Shown: positions 17,135 to 26,226 of the stretch, in pieces | How the letters are laid out: every line of letters starts with the position of its first letter | How positions within the stretch are numbered: position 1 is the first letter of the stretch | NCBI GenBank assembly: GCA_028280565.1 | Contig: JANQLQ010000102.1 | Coordinates: 1 to 64,000 of the forward strand | From: Fulvivirga sp. | GTDB taxonomy: Bacteria > Bacteroidota > Bacteroidia > Cytophagales > Cyclobacteriaceae | Direction of reading: 5' to 3' | Length of the DNA: 64,000 nt | Position numbers and translations under genes: made by a program | The notes under the pieces: model-generated | What the model was told of the DNA's origin: nothing | What the model saw: only the letters and a program-made list of their open reading frames with translations | Databases searched by the model: none

Positions 17135-18457
17135 TCAATTCCTATGGAGAAGCCATTCGGATGGTTTAAACCGGTGCCACTCCGCCCCGGCAAGGTCATA
17201 TTCCGGGTCGTAAAGCGCTTGGTATTTGCTGCCATTCAGGCTTACACTGCCTTTAGCGAAAATGGATATATTCTCATGCCCTCTTTCCCGGTAGTCTTTC
17301 TTTAAGATCTGCACAAATTGCCAGAGCATATCCGGTCGGCTGGCGATGACACGGGATTGTTTTGCCGTGAGGTATTCTCGCGGTTTTACATTCCATTTCT
17401 CACCCGTGTCTTTATCTTCCACTACAAAGTTGACATGACCGGTCTTGACCCGCAGCATCATATGCCAGGACAGCCGGTGCCCTTCTTCGGTCCAATTCAC
17501 ATTACCTGGGTAAAGCCAATGCCTCAGGGGCAGCAGGGCATGGATAACCAAGTAAGCCGCAATGCCATATGCCAACCAACTCTTTACGGGGTACATGTAA
17601 GGATCTATGGATTTCCCTTCTAATGAAGGCTTCTTTTTGAAAAATGTACGACGTACTACCTCCGGTTCAAAAAAGAAAACACCTATGGCTATGCCTAAGT
17701 AAGGAAATATGCCCACTTGAAAAACAGCCGAGTTAAACAAGTGGAAGAGGATAGATCCTACAAAAGCATAAACCCGGGTTTTTTTCCAGATAAGCCCGGG
17801 ACCGATCAAGAGATCATACAGTATACCTCCCCACGCCACAAACGATTGGAACCAAGGCAAGGCCAACACTGGCCCGATCAGCCAATAATGCTCTTTGGCC
17901 TTGAACCAGATACTGATCGGCTTCGCTTCTATCCATTCCGGGTACATCTTAGCTACTGAAGCGTAGAAATAGACAATGGCCATATTGGCGGCAAAAAGCC
18001 ACAAACACCATTGGGGGCAGGTCAGGCTCTTTATCTCCGGCCTCCGCTTCACATCGAACGAGGCATACCGGTGGGCCGGCACCATCCACATCATGAAGTT
18101 AAGAAGCATTAAAAGGTAGTAGTGGTTATTATAGTTCGTCTTTTGCATGAGGTAGACGCCCGCCCACATAAAAGCATAAATGGCGATCCCCCATCGATAG
18201 TAAAAGCCTAACATCACCATGAGGCCCGCCAGCCCCATAATGATATAATAGGCATACATTCCATAGCCCGGCAGGGGTTCTAGCCACCAGAAGTCTAGGA
18301 ATGGGAAATTATAGTTAGGTGTGATAAACGCTTTTTTCACCCATCCCGTGGCAATGGCTCCCCACGCCTCTAGGAACAATAGGAGACCGAAGATCATCCG
18401 GAATAGTATAAGGGGGCTGTTGTCTACCGGTCGAAACAGCTTCTCTTTTAATGTCAT
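17135..18457 (-). CDS. HTTM-domain membrane protein, vitamin-K-dependent gamma-carboxylase-like
   Basis: This 440-residue protein has a multi-pass HTTM domain (about residues 10-290) and a soluble C-terminal part. N110-N-H-Y-Y and the segment Y-F-Y-A-S-V-A-K170 align with conserved parts of animal gamma-glutamyl carboxylase; the lysine falls where that enzyme has its catalytic base. Animal enzymes carboxylate glutamates using reduced vitamin K. Bacterial relatives are mostly uncharacterised and the substrate here is unknown. Its ATG overlaps the stop codon of the nitrilase gene, so the two are translated together. Confidence 0.82.
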   Translation of the reverse strand: MTLKEKLFRPVDNSPLILFRMIFGLLLFLEAWGAIATGWVKKAFITPNYNFPFLDFWWLEPLPGYGMYAYYIIMGLAGLMVMLGFYYRWGIAIYAFMWAGVYLMQKTNYNNHYYLLMLLNFMMWMVPAHRYASFDVKRRPEIKSLTCPQWCLWLFAANMAIVYFYASVAKMYPEWIEAKPISIWFKAKEHYWLIGPVLALPWFQSFVAWGGILYDLLIGPGLIWKKTRVYAFVGSILFHLFNSAVFQVGIFPYLGIAIGVFFFEPEVVRRTFFKKKPSLEGKSIDPYMYPVKSWLAYGIAAYLVIHALLPLRHWLYPGNVNWTEEGHRLSWHMMLRVKTGHVNFVVEDKDTGEKWNVKPREYLTAKQSRVIASRPDMLWQFVQILKKDYRERGHENISIFAKGSVSLNGSKYQALYDPEYDLAGAEWHRFKPSEWLLHRN

Positions 18458-19389
18458 AACTGGCGAGCTTTGTTAATGTTAAGTTCAAATACATCCGGGC
18501 GCTGGTAGTGACCACTGGTATCCAGCGTCATCTGCTCTTTGATGCGCTGGTCCAAGTCTATTTCTGCCATGACCAGTTTTTCTTCACCAAAAACCGGCTC
18601 TACCAGGTATTCTCCTCTTGGATTGATGATGCAACTTCCCCCCTGTAATACGAGTTGGCTAGTATCTTGTGCCAATGCCGGGGGCAACTCTAATTCAGCC
18701 GGGTAATCTTTGGCTTGTAACAATTGACCTGCTGCTAATACAAAACACCGGCCTTCAAAAGCATATTGCCTGCTGGCCACCTGGTGCCGGTCATGCACTG
18801 TGGGCCAAACCGCTACATGGATATCTTCTGCGGTATCGTGTAATGCCTGCCGGGTAAGAGGCATCCAGTGTTCCCAACAAACCAACCCACCTACCTTCCC
18901 GATCGAGGTATCTACCGCTTGCAAACCATGTGCGTCGCCATGCCCATATATCATTTTTTCGGTATACGTGGGCACTAGCTTCCTATGGTGGTTCACAAGC
19001 TGGCCTTGGTCGTTAAAAGTTAACAGACCGTTGAAGACCGTACCACTGGCGCGATTATTTTTCACCACTTCATTTACCCCGATCACTAGGTTCATCTTTA
19101 CCCTTTTGGCTAATTCACCAATCTGACGGGTTTCAGGGCCGGGTACCTCTATGCTACTGTTCCTAAGTTTTAGATAGGCTTCTTTAGTGGGTTCATGATC
19201 CCATTGAGCTACATCCGGGCAGTTGTCTAGCCAAGAAGGGTAGCCCGATAACCAGGTTTCGCCAAATACGAGCAGGCGAATATCTTCATCATGTGCCGCC
19301 ATCACTATTTCCTCGAGCCGGCTCATACTGGCCTGGAGGTCCAAATGGACGGAAGCAAACTGTGCAATAGCGACTTTTATGGCGTTCAT
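18454..19389 (-). CDS. nitrilase-family carbon-nitrogen hydrolase
   Basis: This 311-residue protein is a complete nitrilase-fold enzyme with the Glu-Lys-Cys triad visible as E44 (F-G-E-T-W), K137 (H-R-K-L) and C171 (L-V-C-W-E-H). The L-S-G-Y-P-S-W and C-W-E-H-W-M-P-L context is closer to true nitrilases and cyanide or aliphatic nitrile hydrolases than to amidases, but specificity needs an assay. It is first in a two-gene unit and overlaps the HTTM gene by 4 bp. Confidence 0.88.
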   Translation of the reverse strand: MNAIKVAIAQFASVHLDLQASMSRLEEIVMAAHDEDIRLLVFGETWLSGYPSWLDNCPDVAQWDHEPTKEAYLKLRNSSIEVPGPETRQIGELAKRVKMNLVIGVNEVVKNNRASGTVFNGLLTFNDQGQLVNHHRKLVPTYTEKMIYGHGDAHGLQAVDTSIGKVGGLVCWEHWMPLTRQALHDTAEDIHVAVWPTVHDRHQVASRQYAFEGRCFVLAAGQLLQAKDYPAELELPPALAQDTSQLVLQGGSCIINPRGEYLVEPVFGEEKLVMAEIDLDQRIKEQMTLDTSGHYQRPDVFELNINKARQL

Positions 19390-19470
19390 GGCTTAAAAAT
19401 CAACTTTTTGACCCAAATATGTGTTAAATACATACTAAATTTTTCATCCCTTGTAAGAAAAAGAGTAAAT

Positions 19471-19725
19471 ATGGAAACGGTAGAAACTACATTTAAGCTT
19501 ACGTATACTCCCGGGCAATACAGAAAAGCGGTGGAATACGTTGAAGACATGAAAAAGCACCCCAAACGAGTGTATTGGGTCGGTAAGGAAGGAAAAAGTG
19601 ACGAAGAGCTGATCTATTCACATATCGCCCATCGCATTCTCTCAGGGTTTTACAATAACTATGATCCTACTTTCGCTCGCCAGCAGATTGTAGGGATGGA
19701 CAATAGAAAGGTGGAGGATAGATAA
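19471..19725 (+). CDS. small conserved protein of unknown function
   Basis: This is an 84-residue protein when started at the ATG of M-E-T-V-E-T-T. The frame is open further upstream to 19291, but that part overlaps the nitrilase gene and lacks protein character. It contains T-Y-T-P-G-Q-Y and aromatic residues near the end, and no transmembrane segment. No family is recognised. It is divergent from the nitrilase/HTTM pair. Confidence 0.65.
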   Translation: METVETTFKLTYTPGQYRKAVEYVEDMKKHPKRVYWVGKEGKSDEELIYSHIAHRILSGFYNNYDPTFARQQIVGMDNRKVEDR

Positions 19726-19886
19726 GAGTCCCTTATGTTCCCTTAAGAGATTGTCGACAAAAGAGTAAAAATGTGCGTTTTTAAATGAAATGTGCTAAAT
19801 CAATACTATCTAAGAAAACCCAATTCTGAACAACCCTGGTACGGCTCAGTCCATTCAACTAATTTGTGCCTGCTCCAAAAAGTATT

Positions 19887-19912
19887 AATTTTGGGATGAC
19901 CATCCCAAAATT
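19887..19912 (+). promoter_or_regulatory. perfect inverted repeat overlapping the AAA_14 start codon
   Basis: AATTTTGGGAT (19887-19897) and ATCCCAAAATT (19902-19912) are perfect complements around GACC. The ATG at 19896-19898 lies inside the left arm and loop. This could be a self-repression operator or a start-masking hairpin. Confidence 0.6.
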
Positions 19913-21311
19913 TGAAATGGGCTTTGATGAAAACGTCTTAACAGAAAGGATCTGCTCTGATAATTCCTGGTGGATTGAAAACACGATTCCATTTTATAAT
20001 GAATTGAGCAAGAGGCGCTATTACGATGGTTTCTTTGACCTTGTGAGCCAGTCTTTGCCCCATAGGGCACTGGTGCTTATGGGCCCCCGGAGAATCGGCA
20101 AAACGGTAATGATGTACCAGGCAATACAAGAACTGATCGATTCCGGAATTCCTGCAAATAAGATATTTTATTTTAGCCTGGACACGCCCATCTACACAAA
20201 TCTTTATTTAGAAGATCTTTTTAAAAGAGGTTTATCGATCAACAAAGTGCATCCTGGCGGTTGCTATGTTTTTTTCGATGAGATCCAATATCTAAGAGAT
20301 TGGGAGGTCCATCTAAAATCATTAGTGGATACGAACCGCAAGACAAAATTCATAGCGAGTGGGAGTGCTGCCGCCGCGTTAAGGATGAAAAGCATTGAAA
20401 GTGGCGCCGGAAGATTTACAGATTGTTTTCTCCCACCCCTGACTTTTGCCGAATACATTGACCTAAACCAGTTTGATGATATTCTTGAGGAGATCTCCGT
20501 GGATTTCCAAGGCAAAAGAAAGTTTTTTAAGACACACGATATAGATCAACTCAACCAACACTTTATCAATTACATAAATTTTGGAGGGTTTCCTGAAATC
20601 GCCTTGTCGGCAGAAAAGGTAAAGAATCCTGAAAGGATCATCCAAAAAGACATCACAGATAAAGTGATCATGAAAGATCTGCCCAGGCTTTTTGGAATTG
20701 AAAACATACTGGAGTTACAGCAATTCTTTAACGTGTTGTCTTACAGGACAGGAGAAATATTAAATTATAAATCGGTCTCCGAGGACACCAATACCGATAA
20801 TAAAACGATAAAAAAATACCTAGAATACCTTGAATCTGCCTTTTTGATCAAAGTTCTACACCGAGTGGATGTCACTGCCAAGCGTTTTAGGAATATCACC
20901 CAGTTTAAAGTTTACTTAACCAATCCCAGCCTGTTTACAGGGTTGTTCGGGAAAATAAGCCCCGGGGATGATCGATTCCCACATCTTGTAGAAACCGCAG
21001 TGTTTGCCCAGTACATGCATCAAGAACATGATTTTTTGAGGTACGCTAATTGGAAAAGGGGAGAAGTGGACCTGGTAGAGATCAGCCGGAATTTTCAAAG
21101 AACCCTTTGGGCGCTGGAGGTAAAGTGGTCGGACAATCCAAAGCCCGAAAATCTCAAGTACTTTTTAAAGAAAAATGGATTATCAAAGGGTATCATAACT
21201 ACGAAAACTGTTTTCGAGGACTCAGAAGACTTGCTCAAAGTCCCAAATAGTATTTATGCCTACTTAATAGGTAAAAACGCTCTTGATCGGCTCGAACCAG
21301 GAGCCACATAA
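19896..21311 (+). CDS. AAA_14 / DUF4143 ATPase
   Basis: This is a 471-residue protein from the ATG at 19896; a GTG at 19866 would add 10 residues. The N-terminal ATPase domain has Walker A G63-P-R-R-I-G-K-T70 and Walker B Y-V-F-F-D-E-I-Q. The C-terminal half matches DUF4143, which carries nuclease-like D/E...E-V-K features (W-A-L-E-V-K-W near residue 410). These proteins are widespread, often lineage-specific and of unknown function; a defence or toxin-like role has been suggested for relatives. It is a single gene, and the start codon lies in a striking inverted repeat. Confidence 0.85.
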   Translation: MTIPKFEMGFDENVLTERICSDNSWWIENTIPFYNELSKRRYYDGFFDLVSQSLPHRALVLMGPRRIGKTVMMYQAIQELIDSGIPANKIFYFSLDTPIYTNLYLEDLFKRGLSINKVHPGGCYVFFDEIQYLRDWEVHLKSLVDTNRKTKFIASGSAAAALRMKSIESGAGRFTDCFLPPLTFAEYIDLNQFDDILEEISVDFQGKRKFFKTHDIDQLNQHFINYINFGGFPEIALSAEKVKNPERIIQKDITDKVIMKDLPRLFGIENILELQQFFNVLSYRTGEILNYKSVSEDTNTDNKTIKKYLEYLESAFLIKVLHRVDVTAKRFRNITQFKVYLTNPSLFTGLFGKISPGDDRFPHLVETAVFAQYMHQEHDFLRYANWKRGEVDLVEISRNFQRTLWALEVKWSDNPKPENLKYFLKKNGLSKGIITTKTVFEDSEDLLKVPNSIYAYLIGKNALDRLEPGAT

Positions 21312-21313
21312 GA

Positions 21314-21964
21314 TCAAAACTTTACCCCAATATCAAGCCCCAAGTAGTCATTCCTATACCGGATATCATCGATCACATCAGCAGACCCGCTAACGGCGTT
21401 GATTAGCCCCCTGTGGTAGGAGAACCCTCCAAACAGCGTAGTATTGAGCCCTATCTTATACTCTACCCCCACGGCAGCCAGTAACGAGGAATCAAACAGC
21501 CTGAAATCTTCGAGCAAGAAATGGTCATTTTCATTGGGTTCTTCTTGGATATTGAACTCCAGCGTGGTGCCGAATTGAAAATAGATCTTTTTGTCCAGCG
21601 ATACCTCGTTCGTAAGTAGCTTTAGCGAAAGTGGTACCTGTAAATACTGGAGCCCGTAGGTTTCCCGGGTAGGAATTCCCGGGTTATTCCCTTCACGAAT
21701 GGCCTCAATTCCCGCTCTTTTGGAAACGAATAAAAGCCCCGAGCTAAAGAAATAATTTTCCTGGATAGGCACATCGATGATCGGCCCAAATGCTACACGT
21801 AGCCCAGCGCCGTCTGTATTTAGGGTAAGCGAGTCGGAATCAGCATTGATACGGTTAGTGGACAGGGTAGGGCTAAACTGGAAGCCCAATTTGAACTGTG
21901 CATGAACCACATCTGCCAATGCCAGGCTAAGACACACCAATAAAAGATATTTTCTTATGAGCAT
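21314..21964 (-). CDS. PorT-like outer-membrane beta-barrel protein
   Basis: This 216-residue protein has a signal peptide (residues 1-22, ending V-H-A-Q) and alternating hydrophobic/polar strands ending in L-G-L-D-I-G-V-K-F, a typical outer-membrane terminal strand. The opening F-K-L-G-F-Q-F-S-P matches the PorT / outer membrane beta-barrel families of Bacteroidota. No specific role can be given. It is convergent with the AAA_14 gene (2 bp apart) and divergent from gldB. Confidence 0.75.
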   Translation of the reverse strand: MLIRKYLLLVCLSLALADVVHAQFKLGFQFSPTLSTNRINADSDSLTLNTDGAGLRVAFGPIIDVPIQENYFFSSGLLFVSKRAGIEAIREGNNPGIPTRETYGLQYLQVPLSLKLLTNEVSLDKKIYFQFGTTLEFNIQEEPNENDHFLLEDFRLFDSSLLAAVGVEYKIGLNTTLFGGFSYHRGLINAVSGSADVIDDIRYRNDYLGLDIGVKF

Positions 21965-21965
21965 A

Positions 21966-21973
21966 TAAATTTG
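21966..21973 (+). promoter_or_regulatory. -7 box upstream of gldB-coaX
   Basis: TATAAATTTG contains an exact TAnnTTTG (21966-21973), about 60 bp before the gldB ATG. No clear -33 element is seen. Confidence 0.4.
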
Positions 21974-22034
21974 TTTACCTTAGCGTTTTCAAAAAAATGG
22001 GTAATACAAGGCAAATTAAACGAATAGTTTGGTG

Positions 22035-23048
22035 ATGCGAAAAGTGAAATTACATCTACTCACATCATGGCTTATAGTTGGCCTGCTTATATCTTGCGGT
22101 CCCGGTACGAATAACGAATGTGCCTATCAACCTGATATATCCAATATTGAAATAAGTTTAGAAGTGGAAGAATTACACCAGCAGTTGCTGAACGTTAAGA
22201 GCGAGGAGGAACTGTTGGGTTTCATTCGGCAACACCCTCTTATCGGTGATTTTTTCTTGCAGAGAGCCAATTATCCGAATGATTCCATTATGGCAGACGC
22301 TCTTTTTAAGCGATTTTCCAACCCACACATTGATACCCTGTCGTCAGAGATCCAACGGGTTTTCGGGGACCTTTCTGCTCTAAAAGAGGAGCTTAACCGG
22401 GCATTTACACATTTGAAACATTATTATCCCGAAGCCCAACTACCAAAAATACAAACCGTAGCCACAGGACTGATCCACGATATGTATGTATCGGATTCGT
22501 TGATCATTATCGGCTTGGATTATTACCTTGGCCCAGGGGCTAAATTCCGGCCTATCAATATGTTCAATTACATCCTCAGGCGATATACCCCCGATTATAT
22601 TGTGCCTTCCATCATGCTGCTATACGGTATATCGCCCGGGTATAACAAAACCGACGTTTCTGACAAAACAATTTTGGCCGAAATGATCACCTACGGAAAA
22701 TCGTTTTATTTCGCGAAACAAATGATGCCCTGTGCCCCGGATAGTATCATGATCTGGTACACCGGGCAAGAGCTAAAAGACGTACGGAAAAACGCCAATA
22801 TTATATGGGCACATTTTGTTGAAAATCAATTGTTATATGAAACCAATCACGAAGTAAAGCGAAAATATATTGAAGATAGGCCAAAAACTTATGATATTGG
22901 GGACAAAGCGCCGGGCAGGATAGGCACCTGGCTCGGCTGGGAGATCGTGAAAACGTACATGGATAAGGAGAGCGATATTGCCTTACCAGCGCTTATGAAA
23001 GAGAGAAGGCCCCAGTTGATTTTTAACGCTTCTAAATACAGACCTTAA
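22035..23048 (+). CDS. gldB: GldB-family gliding motility lipoprotein
   Basis: This is a 337-residue protein from the ATG at 22035 (a TTG two codons upstream is possible). The lipoprotein signal ends L-L-I-S-C (lipidated Cys). Y-P-E-A-Q-L-P and the segment I-I-G-L-D-Y-Y-L-G near residue 160 match GldB, an essential gliding-motility lipoprotein in Flavobacterium that resembles DUF2268 putative metalloproteases. Cytophagales homologues occur next to coaX as here, which is 2 bp downstream. GldB is required for gliding and for type IX-linked secretion functions in some species. Confidence 0.72.
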   Translation: MRKVKLHLLTSWLIVGLLISCGPGTNNECAYQPDISNIEISLEVEELHQQLLNVKSEEELLGFIRQHPLIGDFFLQRANYPNDSIMADALFKRFSNPHIDTLSSEIQRVFGDLSALKEELNRAFTHLKHYYPEAQLPKIQTVATGLIHDMYVSDSLIIIGLDYYLGPGAKFRPINMFNYILRRYTPDYIVPSIMLLYGISPGYNKTDVSDKTILAEMITYGKSFYFAKQMMPCAPDSIMIWYTGQELKDVRKNANIIWAHFVENQLLYETNHEVKRKYIEDRPKTYDIGDKAPGRIGTWLGWEIVKTYMDKESDIALPALMKERRPQLIFNASKYRP

Positions 23049-23049
23049 A

Positions 23050-23790
23050 ATGCTATTAGCTGTAGATATAGGTAACTCAAACGCGACCTTCGGGTTATTC
23101 GATGGGACTTTGAAGGATTCCTGGCGAATAGATTCCAAAGATGAAGCCCAGGAGCAACTGACCAACCTTTTAAATGACCATCTCCATGGATTGCCCGTAG
23201 AGGAGATCGTGATCAGTAGTGTAGTCCCGTTTTTTACCAAGGTGATCCAAGAACAATTAGCCTTCAAATTCAAAATTACACCTTACCTAGTCACCCCGGC
23301 GAGTTTTGGGAAACTACCCTTGGAAGTGCCTGAGCCCAACAGGATCGGGAGCGACCTGGTGGCAGATGCTGTAGGAGCCTTTAAGCGCTTCCAGTCGGAC
23401 TGCCTGGTGGTAGATTTTGGTACTGCACTGACATTTACTATAATCGCTGGGAAAAAGATCGTTGGAGTAAACATTGCCCCAGGGTTAAAGGTGGCTATGA
23501 AGGCGCTCGCCTCGAATACGGCTAAGCTTAGCGAGATCCCGTTGGAATTGCCGCCTTCTGTTATAGGAAAAGATACCACCAGCGCCATTCAGTCAGGGAT
23601 ATTATGGGGGTATGTGGGTTTAGTAGAGCGTATGATCGATAGGATCAACGAAGAATTGGGCGCCCAGCTTAAAGTGGTGGCCACCGGGGGTTTATCTGAA
23701 GTACTAGAACCCCTGCATGACCAGTTTGATGCTGTTGATCCTAACCTTACCCTAGAAGGTATCCGGCACATTTATCGATTGAATCAGTAG
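23050..23790 (+). CDS. coaX: type III pantothenate kinase
   Basis: This 246-residue protein phosphorylates pantothenate in the first step of coenzyme A synthesis. The ASKHA-fold motifs are clear: D6-I-G-N-S-N at the start, D-F-G-T-A-L-T-F (phosphate-2 region), P-G-L-K near residue 148 and A-T-G-G-L-S near the end. G-S-D-L-V-A-D (about 98-104) carries the conserved substrate-binding aspartate. Its length matches the family. It follows gldB by 2 bp. Confidence 0.95.
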   Translation: MLLAVDIGNSNATFGLFDGTLKDSWRIDSKDEAQEQLTNLLNDHLHGLPVEEIVISSVVPFFTKVIQEQLAFKFKITPYLVTPASFGKLPLEVPEPNRIGSDLVADAVGAFKRFQSDCLVVDFGTALTFTIIAGKKIVGVNIAPGLKVAMKALASNTAKLSEIPLELPPSVIGKDTTSAIQSGILWGYVGLVERMIDRINEELGAQLKVVATGGLSEVLEPLHDQFDAVDPNLTLEGIRHIYRLNQ

Positions 23791-23850
23791 GTTTTTGGTT
23801 ATTAGGTTATCAAGGAACACAACTTACTTGCTTAATAACTATTCCTAAAA

Positions 23851-24030
23851 ACTCGTCCTGTTTGCAGCGAGGATGCCGGTATCACGCGAGACGAAACCAA
23901 AGCATTTACAATGCGGCTTTTCACGACGACATAAGCAAGCCATAGAAAATGAGCAAACTTATTCTTGTGATAAAAACGTGCGTTACAAACCTACTGCCCG
24001 AGTATACTCGTTTACGAACAAGGACGAGCG
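23851..24030. repeat. imperfect inverted repeat with CTCGTCCT / AGGACGAG ends
   Basis: ACTCGTCCTGTTTG (23851-23864) is mirrored by GAACAAGGACGAGC (24016-24029) at 12 of 14 positions. The roughly 300 bp gap 23791-24089 around it has no convincing gene; the short plus-strand frame inside looks random. It may be a small repeat element or a long hairpin between coaX and the convergent dehydrogenase gene. Confidence 0.4.
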
Positions 24031-24089
24031 AGATGAACAAATTTCACCGTTTGCCTGTAGCTAAAGACTAAGGACTCACGACCCAATAC

Positions 24090-25043
24090 TCAATCTCCTT
24101 TGACCACATTTCTAGGATCACCCCCTAAGAAGCCTTTAAGATTATCTACGGCAATATCCAATAGCCGCTGCCTGGCCTCATGGGAGATCCAAGCACAATG
24201 CGGGGTGATAATGCAATTTTTGGCGCTGAGTAAAGGATTATCAGCCGTTGGGGGCTCCTTAGACAGGACATCCAACGCGGCGCCCGCTATTTTACTTGTA
24301 TTCAAATGATCGGCCAGGTCTTGCTCGTTGATAATAGCGCCCCGGCTTGTATTGATAACGAAGGCCGTGGGTTTCATAAGAGATAACATGGTGTGGTTGA
24401 CCAAACCTAGGGTACGTTCATTGAGCGCTGCGTGAATGGAGAGAAAGTCCGACTGCCGGAATAGCTCTTCTAACGTGACCAGCCGGCCGTTCTCCATATG
24501 GCTAGCATATGCCGAGTGGACCAAAACTTGCATTCCTAAGGCCCCGGCTATTTTTGCTACCTGCTTGCCAATGGCCCCATAGCCTAGTACCCCTATTTTT
24601 TTATCTTGTAACTCTATGATCGGCGCTTTAAAATAGCTGAAGTCAGCGCTACGTACCCACTCTGATTCATGCACACTTTTGTTATGCAAACCTACCCGGT
24701 TGCTTAATTCCAATAGTAAGGCAATAGCATGCTGGGCTACGGAAGGAGTACCGTAAGAGGGTATATTGGTCACCACAATGCCCTTTTCATGGGCAGCCTG
24801 TAAGTCTACATTATCAAATCCCGTGGCGCACAGGCCTATGTATTTCAAGTTATGAAGTTGGTCCATTTCCTCTCTTCCTAGCTTGATCTTATTGATCAAG
24901 ACGGCTTGTGCGTCTTTAGCACGTTCAGCCACCTGCCCCATGGGTGTCCGGGCATATACCTCTACGTTTCCCATGGCCTCAAAAGGCTCCCAAGAGAGAT
25001 CATCAGGATTGACCGTATGGCCGTCAAGTATGACTATTTTCAT
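24090..25043 (-). CDS. D-2-hydroxyacid dehydrogenase (NAD-dependent)
   Basis: This 317-residue protein has the catalytic residues R234 (N-T-S-R-G), E263 (S-K-E-P-P) and H282 (T-P-H-C) of the D-2-hydroxyacid dehydrogenase family. The NAD-binding motif is G152-x-L-G-Y-G-A-I-G. Hydroxypyruvate/glyoxylate reductases and phosphoglycerate dehydrogenases share this plan; G-L-C-A-T-G-F-D-N-V-D favours a glycerate dehydrogenase/HprA-like enzyme. It has no obvious operon partner. Confidence 0.88.
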   Translation of the reverse strand: MKIVILDGHTVNPDDLSWEPFEAMGNVEVYARTPMGQVAERAKDAQAVLINKIKLGREEMDQLHNLKYIGLCATGFDNVDLQAAHEKGIVVTNIPSYGTPSVAQHAIALLLELSNRVGLHNKSVHESEWVRSADFSYFKAPIIELQDKKIGVLGYGAIGKQVAKIAGALGMQVLVHSAYASHMENGRLVTLEELFRQSDFLSIHAALNERTLGLVNHTMLSLMKPTAFVINTSRGAIINEQDLADHLNTSKIAGAALDVLSKEPPTADNPLLSAKNCIITPHCAWISHEARQRLLDIAVDNLKGFLGGDPRNVVKGD

Positions 25044-25134
25044 GATCCTTTAAGTTTCGATGCAATACTACCGGAAATAGACGTGATGAACGGGGCTATT
25101 CTGCTATTTTTACAGGACATCAATCTCTGCTAGC

Positions 25135-25902
25135 ATGTATTATCGATCCCCCGGGAAAGGGAAGCCCGTGGTCTTACTCCATGGCTTTTGTGAAACCGGC
25201 CAGGTATGGGATAGTTTTTATCCCGAGTTGGCTAAAGAACATCATATATTGATCCCGGATCTACCGGGTTTTGGCAAAAGTGATCCCTTACCGGCAGGGT
25301 TCAGGATCAAAGATGTGGCAGAATCCGTTTTCCAATGGATGCACTCATTGAAAATAGAAAAGGCTGCCGTCATTGGGCATTCGTTGGGAGGTTATGTGGC
25401 TTTGGAACTGGCTAAAGCCCACCCCGGGGCCATCTCGGGACTAGGGTTATTCCACTCTACTGCATTTGCCGACACGGATGAGAAAAAAGAAACCCGTAAT
25501 AAGGTGATAGAATTCGTGAAAAATAACAGCGTAGAGGTATTCGCTGACACGTTTATCCCCCAACTGTTTTATACCAATAACAGGAGCAGGCTGGAAGCTG
25601 ACGTCAATCAAATGGTCAAGATCGCTCGCGCAACGGCTTTGGAAACCTTGGTGGAATATACACGGGCCATACGAGACCGCAATGACTGTACAAGTGTGCT
25701 CAAGGAATTAGATACCCCAATACTTTTTATAGCCGGGGATAGGGATACTTCAGTGCCCCTAGAAAAATCACAAGAGCAGGTGCCGATGATCAAAAATCCT
25801 GTTTTCCATATTTTGAAGGATACAGGTCATATGGGAATGTTTGAATCAAGGGAGCTGGCATTAAAATTCGTCAAGGAGTTTTTAGATATTGTCCCGGCCT
25901 AA
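25135..25902 (+). CDS. alpha/beta hydrolase
   Basis: This 255-residue cytosolic protein has the oxyanion segment L-L-H-G-F-C-E-T-G, nucleophile S83 in G-H-S-L-G-G, the acid in I-A-G-D-R-D and the histidine in T-G-H-M-G-M-F. The set is complete. The substrate is unknown; similar proteins are esterases or lactonases. It is a single gene. Confidence 0.88.
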   Translation: MYYRSPGKGKPVVLLHGFCETGQVWDSFYPELAKEHHILIPDLPGFGKSDPLPAGFRIKDVAESVFQWMHSLKIEKAAVIGHSLGGYVALELAKAHPGAISGLGLFHSTAFADTDEKKETRNKVIEFVKNNSVEVFADTFIPQLFYTNNRSRLEADVNQMVKIARATALETLVEYTRAIRDRNDCTSVLKELDTPILFIAGDRDTSVPLEKSQEQVPMIKNPVFHILKDTGHMGMFESRELALKFVKEFLDIVPA

Positions 25903-26034
25903 TCGGTTCGATCTTAGGCACTTACTCTTGGTTGAAGCAACTTATTAGTTAAAAAGAACGTTCTATTAATAGGATAATAGGTTATTTTTACCAATATACT
26001 TTGTATATTTCTGTACCAGGATCATAGATAAAGC

Positions 26035-26220
26035 ATGAGAGATAAATTGAAATACCAACTACGTTCCAATTTTTCAGGGGGTCTTTTTATCGTAGCTTCA
26101 GAGTTATTCGCACAAGAAGATGTTCAAGATGACCTAAACAGGCTTGAAAAGACACCTTTGTATAAAAAGCTTGTTGAAAACAAAAGAAAGGAAGCCCAAG
26201 AACTCAAAAAATCAACCTAA
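26035..26220 (+). CDS. small hypothetical protein
   Basis: This 61-residue frame begins with ATG and has a charged, helix-forming C-terminus (E-N-K-R-K-E-A-Q-E-L-K-K). It ends 6 bp before the next gene, which begins with TTG, so the two may be co-transcribed. No family is recognised. A near-consensus -7 box, ATACTTTG, lies about 35 bp upstream. Confidence 0.45.
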   Translation: MRDKLKYQLRSNFSGGLFIVASELFAQEDVQDDLNRLEKTPLYKKLVENKRKEAQELKKST

Positions 26221-26226
26221 CCAGTA

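Noticed and set aside
23873..24064. 63-residue frame between coaX and the dehydrogenase
   Set aside because: Random-looking composition, no ribosome site, and it lies inside an inverted-repeat region.
25905..25935. tRNA-like GGTTCGATC
   Set aside because: No acceptor or anticodon stems can be formed around it.
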